From Alkalicella caledoniensis (GTDB lineage: Bacteria > Bacillota > Proteinivoracia > Proteinivoracales > Proteinivoracaceae): DNA of 64,000 nt. The stretch spans positions 2,418,001 through 2,482,000 of the forward strand of contig NZ_CP058559.1 in NCBI RefSeq assembly GCF_014467015.1. Reading direction: 5' to 3'. Below are positions 60,860 through 64,000 of the stretch, piece by piece. A program made the position numbers and the translations under genes. Each line of letters opens with the position of its first letter. The stretch's first letter is position 1. Under the pieces are notes generated by a model. The model searched no databases, was not told the DNA's origin, and worked only from the letters and a program-made list of their open reading frames with translations.

Positions 60860-63052
60860 ATGTCTAAGCTAACCCACCTTAATGTAATAGATACACTAGA
60901 AAAAAACTATATGCCCTACTCAATGAGTGTTATTGTATCTAGGGCACTACCTGAAATAGATGGACTAAAGCCATCTCACCGCAAGCTCTTATATACCATG
61001 TATAAAATGGGTCTCCTTAAAGGAGCAAAAACCAAGTCTGCAAATATTGTAGGACAAACCATGAAGCTTAACCCCCATGGTGACGGAGCTATATACGAAA
61101 CAATGGTACGTCTTACTCGAGGTAATGAAGCACTACTACATCCATTGGTGGACAGTAAGGGTAACTTCGGTAAAAACTACTCTAAAGAGATGGCATATGC
61201 AGCACCGAGGTATACTGAAGCAAAACTAGATGGGATTTGTGAAGAATTCTTCAACGATATCAATAAAAACACCGTTGATTTTATGCCCAACTACGATAAC
61301 ACCATGCAAGAACCAAAGCTACTACCCACAACCTTCCCCAATATTTTAGCTAACCCTAATATGGGTATAGCTGTAGGTATGGCTAGCTCCATATGCAGCT
61401 TCAACTTAAAGGAAGTTTGTCAAACAACAATTGAGTTCCTTAAGAACGAAGAAGTTGATATACTTGAGTATCTAAAAGCACCTGATTTTTCTTCAGGTGG
61501 TCAACTAATACTCAACAAAAGGGAACTAAAAGCCATATACGAAACAGGAAGAGGAAGTTTCTCCCTAAGGGGTAAGTATGTATACGATCAAAAGAATAAC
61601 TGTATAGACATATACCAGATACCCTATACAACAACCACAGAAGCAATAATTGATAAAATTATTGAGCTAGTTAAGGGTGGGAAAATAAAGGAAATAAATG
61701 ACATTCGTGATGAAACAGATAAAGAAGGCCTTAAGATAACCTTAGATCTTAAACGAAACACCGATGCAGAGCACTTGATGAATAGGCTATTTAAAATGAC
61801 AACCCTGCAAGATACCTTTAGCTGTAATTTCAATATCTTAATCCATGGTAAACCAATGGTACTAGGGGTAAAACAAATTATAAAAGAATGGACAAGCTTT
61901 AGAATAGGGTGTATAAAAAGACAGCTTGCCCATGATATAGAACAAAAAACTCAAAGGTTACACTTGCTTAAAGGTTTAGAAAAAATCCTTTTAGATATAG
62001 ACAGAGCAGTACAGATCGTAAGGGATACCAAGAAGGATAAAGAGGTAGTGCCAAACCTTATGAAGGGTTTTGAAATTGATGAAATTCAAGCTGAATTTAT
62101 AGCAGATATCAAGCTGCGTAATTTCAACCAAGAATATATCTTAAACAAAACAAAAGATATAAAAGCCCTTGAAAAGGATATAAAGAATCTCGAGTCTACG
62201 CTGAAAAACGAGGAAAAAGTAAAGAAAATAATAATCACTGAACTAGAGCAAGTAGCCGAAAAATATGGTAAACCCCGTAAAACTGAAATAATAGAGGAAA
62301 AACATATAGAGGTAGTTACTGTGGAAAATCTTATAGAAGATTACAATGTAAAATTCTTTATAACCAGTGAAAACTATCTTAAAAAGATTCCCCTAACATC
62401 ACTAAGGAGTAGCAGTAATGGCCAAAAGCTAAAGGACGACGATTTCATAACTCAAGAAATAGAAGGAACTAACAAATCAGAGCTACTGCTATTTTCCAAC
62501 AAGGCCGTTGTTTATAAGGTTAGAGCATATGAATTGGAAGATAAAAAAACAAGCAGCTTAGGGGATTACCTGAAAAATTTATTAAACCTAGCTGATGACG
62601 AAAGAATAATTTACATGGCTGTAACAGATGACTATACTGGATATATGCTCTTCTTCTACAAAAACGGGAAATGCGCCAAGATACCTTTAGAAAGTTACCA
62701 AACAAAAACAAACAGGAAGCAGCTAGCAAATGCTTATTCAGATGATGAAAAACTCATACACATAGAACACATCAAAGAGGAAAAAGAACTAGTGGCAGCT
62801 AGTAGTATTAAAAAGGTATTAGTATTTAACACCGGGGAAATTAGTCCGAAAACCACTAGAAATTCTGTTGGAGTGCAGGTGCTAAAACCTAAAAAAGGTA
62901 GCTCACTGACAATGATTAAAGAACTGGACAAGGTTAACTTTAACAATATAGATTACTATAGAGGAAAGGTTGCCGCCATAGGAACTTTTCTGAAAAGAGA
63001 TGACTCCTTAGAAAAAGTGGAAGAGTTGACATTTGAAGGATTAGATGAATAA
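60860..63052 (+). CDS. parC: Type IIA topoisomerase subunit A (ParC/GyrA-like)
   Basis: The 730-residue protein has the breakage-reunion domain: YSMSVIVSRALPEIDGLKPSHRKLLY, then GQTMKLNPHGDGAIYE (quinolone-determining region) and active-site Tyr118 in AAPRYTEAKL. A coiled coil with KNLESTLKNEEKVKKII follows, then a C-terminal beta-pinwheel (about 490-720) lacking a clear GyrA box, which favours topoisomerase IV. It lies 249 bp behind parE, separated by REP-like repeats. AAGGAAG precedes the ATG. Confidence 0.9.
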   Translation: MSKLTHLNVIDTLEKNYMPYSMSVIVSRALPEIDGLKPSHRKLLYTMYKMGLLKGAKTKSANIVGQTMKLNPHGDGAIYETMVRLTRGNEALLHPLVDSKGNFGKNYSKEMAYAAPRYTEAKLDGICEEFFNDINKNTVDFMPNYDNTMQEPKLLPTTFPNILANPNMGIAVGMASSICSFNLKEVCQTTIEFLKNEEVDILEYLKAPDFSSGGQLILNKRELKAIYETGRGSFSLRGKYVYDQKNNCIDIYQIPYTTTTEAIIDKIIELVKGGKIKEINDIRDETDKEGLKITLDLKRNTDAEHLMNRLFKMTTLQDTFSCNFNILIHGKPMVLGVKQIIKEWTSFRIGCIKRQLAHDIEQKTQRLHLLKGLEKILLDIDRAVQIVRDTKKDKEVVPNLMKGFEIDEIQAEFIADIKLRNFNQEYILNKTKDIKALEKDIKNLESTLKNEEKVKKIIITELEQVAEKYGKPRKTEIIEEKHIEVVTVENLIEDYNVKFFITSENYLKKIPLTSLRSSSNGQKLKDDDFITQEIEGTNKSELLLFSNKAVVYKVRAYELEDKKTSSLGDYLKNLLNLADDERIIYMAVTDDYTGYMLFFYKNGKCAKIPLESYQTKTNRKQLANAYSDDEKLIHIEHIKEEKELVAASSIKKVLVFNTGEISPKTTRNSVGVQVLKPKKGSSLTMIKELDKVNFNNIDYYRGKVAAIGTFLKRDDSLEKVEELTFEGLDE

Positions 63053-63054
63053 CC

Positions 63055-63084
63055 AAAAACCCCTAGCATGAGTGCTAGGGGTTT
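63055..63084 (+). terminator. Terminator of the topoisomerase operon
   Basis: Stem AAAACCCCTAGCA / TGCTAGGGGTTT with a four-base loop. Part of the right arm (AGTGCTAGGGGTT) is repeated at 63187-63199. Confidence 0.8.
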
Positions 63085-63290
63085 GCTGCGTAGTATACAA
63101 ACTCTACAAAGTGCATAGATACTGTAGGGTGCAGGGCTCCGTACCTGCCCGGACCTGAGAGGAAAACCTATGTAAGTCACTCTGTTAGTGCTAGGGGTTC
63201 ATAAATTCAACAATTATCAAGATTAATAGTCACTAGTAACATTATTGTAATTATGCTAAAATTATGTCAAAAGGAAATGGGGGAATGGGG

Positions 63291-63503
63291 ATGAGTGATT
63301 CATTTTATGGTAGTGAAAGACATGGAATCATCTTGTTAGTGCAACTTATTATTGCAATACTTTATGCCATTATTGTACCTATCTGGGCATATATAGATGC
63401 AGAAAAAAGAGGAAAGGATGATCCTGGCACTGCAGCAGCGATAGTTTTCTTTGGGGGACCATTAGGATTAATATATTGGCTAAGTGTAAGGCCACCTAAA
63501 TAA
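63291..63503 (+). CDS. Small membrane protein, PLDc_N-like (70 aa)
   Basis: Two membrane helices (about residues 12-32 and 44-62) with WAYIDAEKRGKDDPG between them and YWLSVRPPK at the end. It is a clear paralog of the protein at 34199-34402. I place the start at the ATG at 63291, preceded by GGGGGA. The ATG at 63264 lies only two bases from a TAAAAT -10-like box and is unlikely to be used. The function is unknown. Confidence 0.7.
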   Translation: MSDSFYGSERHGIILLVQLIIAILYAIIVPIWAYIDAEKRGKDDPGTAAAIVFFGGPLGLIYWLSVRPPK

Positions 63504-63536
63504 TAAACAGATCTCAATTTTGAGGTCTGTTTATTA
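63501..63536 (+). terminator. Terminator of the small membrane protein gene
   Basis: Stem TAATAAACAGA-T-CTCAA / TTGAGG-TCTGTTTATTA overlapping the stop codon region, with short T-rich tail. Confidence 0.75.
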
Positions 63537-63638
63537 CTTTAAACCTAAAGGAAAGAACATAATAGACACTGATAACACAGATAATCACGATTTAAATGCC
63601 CACAGTAAAAAAGTGAAGTATTGTCCTAGCTTTCCTCC

Positions 63639-63671
63639 TTTGTAGGGGGCACTCTTGTAGTGCCCTGACAG
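63639..63671. repeat. REP-like palindrome, second copy of the 60736 type
   Basis: TTGTAGGGGGCACT-CTTGT-AGTGCCCTGACAG matches 60736-60770 with compensating changes (CACC/GGTG to CACT/AGTG) that keep the stem. Confidence 0.65.
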
Positions 63672-63754
63672 TATGAAAGCACTAGCAGGTTTTGAATGTC
63701 AAGATGGTACAAAAGCAACCCCTACTAAACTTTATATCTATCCATAAATTTAAA

Positions 63755-63899
63755 TGCCCGTAAAGATTGTGAAGACAACAGTCACTGATATAATAAAAGA
63801 TTAATTGACACTGCGGAAGCAGATATGACCATTTTACAGTTATTCAAAGTTCTACCGCGTAAATCGGCCATTGATTTCAAACATATAGAAGGAAATTAA
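63755..63899 (+). pseudogene. Possible decayed transposase fragment
   Basis: A short segment reads NARKDCEDNSH before a stop, similar to the Cys-rich CKNCESKSKC block of the IS1182 transposase at 30418. After a frame change, KRLIDTAEADM continues to a TAA at 63897-63899. The link is weak and by eye only. The rest of 63537-63952 holds only the REP-like repeat. Confidence 0.25.
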
Positions 63900-63952
63900 C
63901 ACTAAGTATTGAATATTATAATAAATGGTTAGTTAACTAAGGGGGGACTACA

Positions 63953-64000
63953 ATGAATACAAAATACTTAACTATAACAACGGCAATACTGGGATTTGTA
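63953..64000 (+). CDS. Start of an unidentified protein (3' end outside window)
   Basis: AAGGGGGG lies 8 nt before the ATG. Only 16 residues are visible (MNTKYLTITTAILGFV); they look like the start of a membrane helix or signal peptide. No further identification is possible. Confidence 0.5.
   Translation, partial: MNTKYLTITTAILGFV

Noticed and set aside
1-64000. CRISPR array, tRNA, rRNA, prophage or defence system
   Set aside because: No regularly spaced repeats with unique spacers, no cloverleaf or rRNA signature, and no phage structural or cas-type proteins were seen.

Overview
The window is AT-rich DNA from a low-GC Gram-positive bacterium, most likely an anaerobic member of the Clostridia. 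Signs of this are strong AGGAGG-type ribosome sites, many T-rich intrinsic terminators, a Fur-type box, a LexA/DinR-type box, EFR1 and DUF362 proteins, a YclNOPQ-type uptake locus and several Clostridia-style insertion sequences. I see no rRNA, tRNA, CRISPR array or phage. The species cannot be fixed from the sequence alone.

Layout. 1-5.7 kb: small leucine- or histidine-rich proteins, a ferritin-like protein, a carotenoid-oxygenase family protein (unexpected in an anaerobe), YwbE, an EFR1 flavodoxin-ferredoxin and a UPF0316 membrane protein. 6-8.1 kb: a DUF362 protein and an Xre regulator with a DUF3169 membrane protein. 8.1-13.5 kb: an IS1634-family element flanked by a 156-bp direct duplication, a dicarboxylate/amino-acid symporter, and an IS3-family element sitting in the loop of the symporter's terminator. 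13.5-17 kb: a response regulator, ABC ATPase, ABC permease and histidine kinase, resembling bacitracin/lantibiotic stress modules. 17-19.5 kb: encapsulated ferritin, its encapsulin shell and an aldo/keto reductase. 19.6-22 kb: small regulators, an HD-GYP protein and an AraC regulator. 22-26 kb: a Fur-box-controlled siderophore ABC transporter. 26-30 kb: CvfB, two MarR-family regulators (one OhrR-like with a matching operator) and FtsH. 30-34.7 kb: an IS1182-family element between duplicated terminator hairpins, then an ABC-F protein with a long structured leader. 34.7-40.2 kb: three peptidases (M3, M17, S9). 40.5-55.1 kb: a maltodextrin block. 55-64 kb: a truncated metalloprotease, an unknown anchored protein with an internal repeat, an OFA-type MFS transporter, a topoisomerase IV-like gene pair behind a LexA-like box, small membrane proteins and repeat-rich spacers.

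How the genes fit together. The maltodextrin block is the most complete system: a binding protein, two permeases and an MsmX/UgpC-type ATPase import maltodextrins, and GH31 glucosidase, MalQ and phosphorylase break them down. The LacI-family gene at the end is the likely regulator, because one palindrome (GCAA-N4-TTGC type) occurs at both promoters. Iron handling also forms a theme: siderophore uptake with a strong Fur box, and encapsulin storage with a weaker one. The peptidase trio suggests peptide use.

Most unusual features: (i) the MalF-type permease carries about 265 residues of charged coiled coil and an extra membrane segment before its transport domain; (ii) all three complete insertion sequences, plus two remnants of the IS1182 type, lie in or beside intrinsic terminators; (iii) a 113-bp promoter-bearing repeat stands upstream of both the ABC-F gene and a small membrane-protein gene. 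I found no system that I can firmly call previously undescribed; the coiled-coil permease with its 152-residue membrane neighbour is the best candidate.
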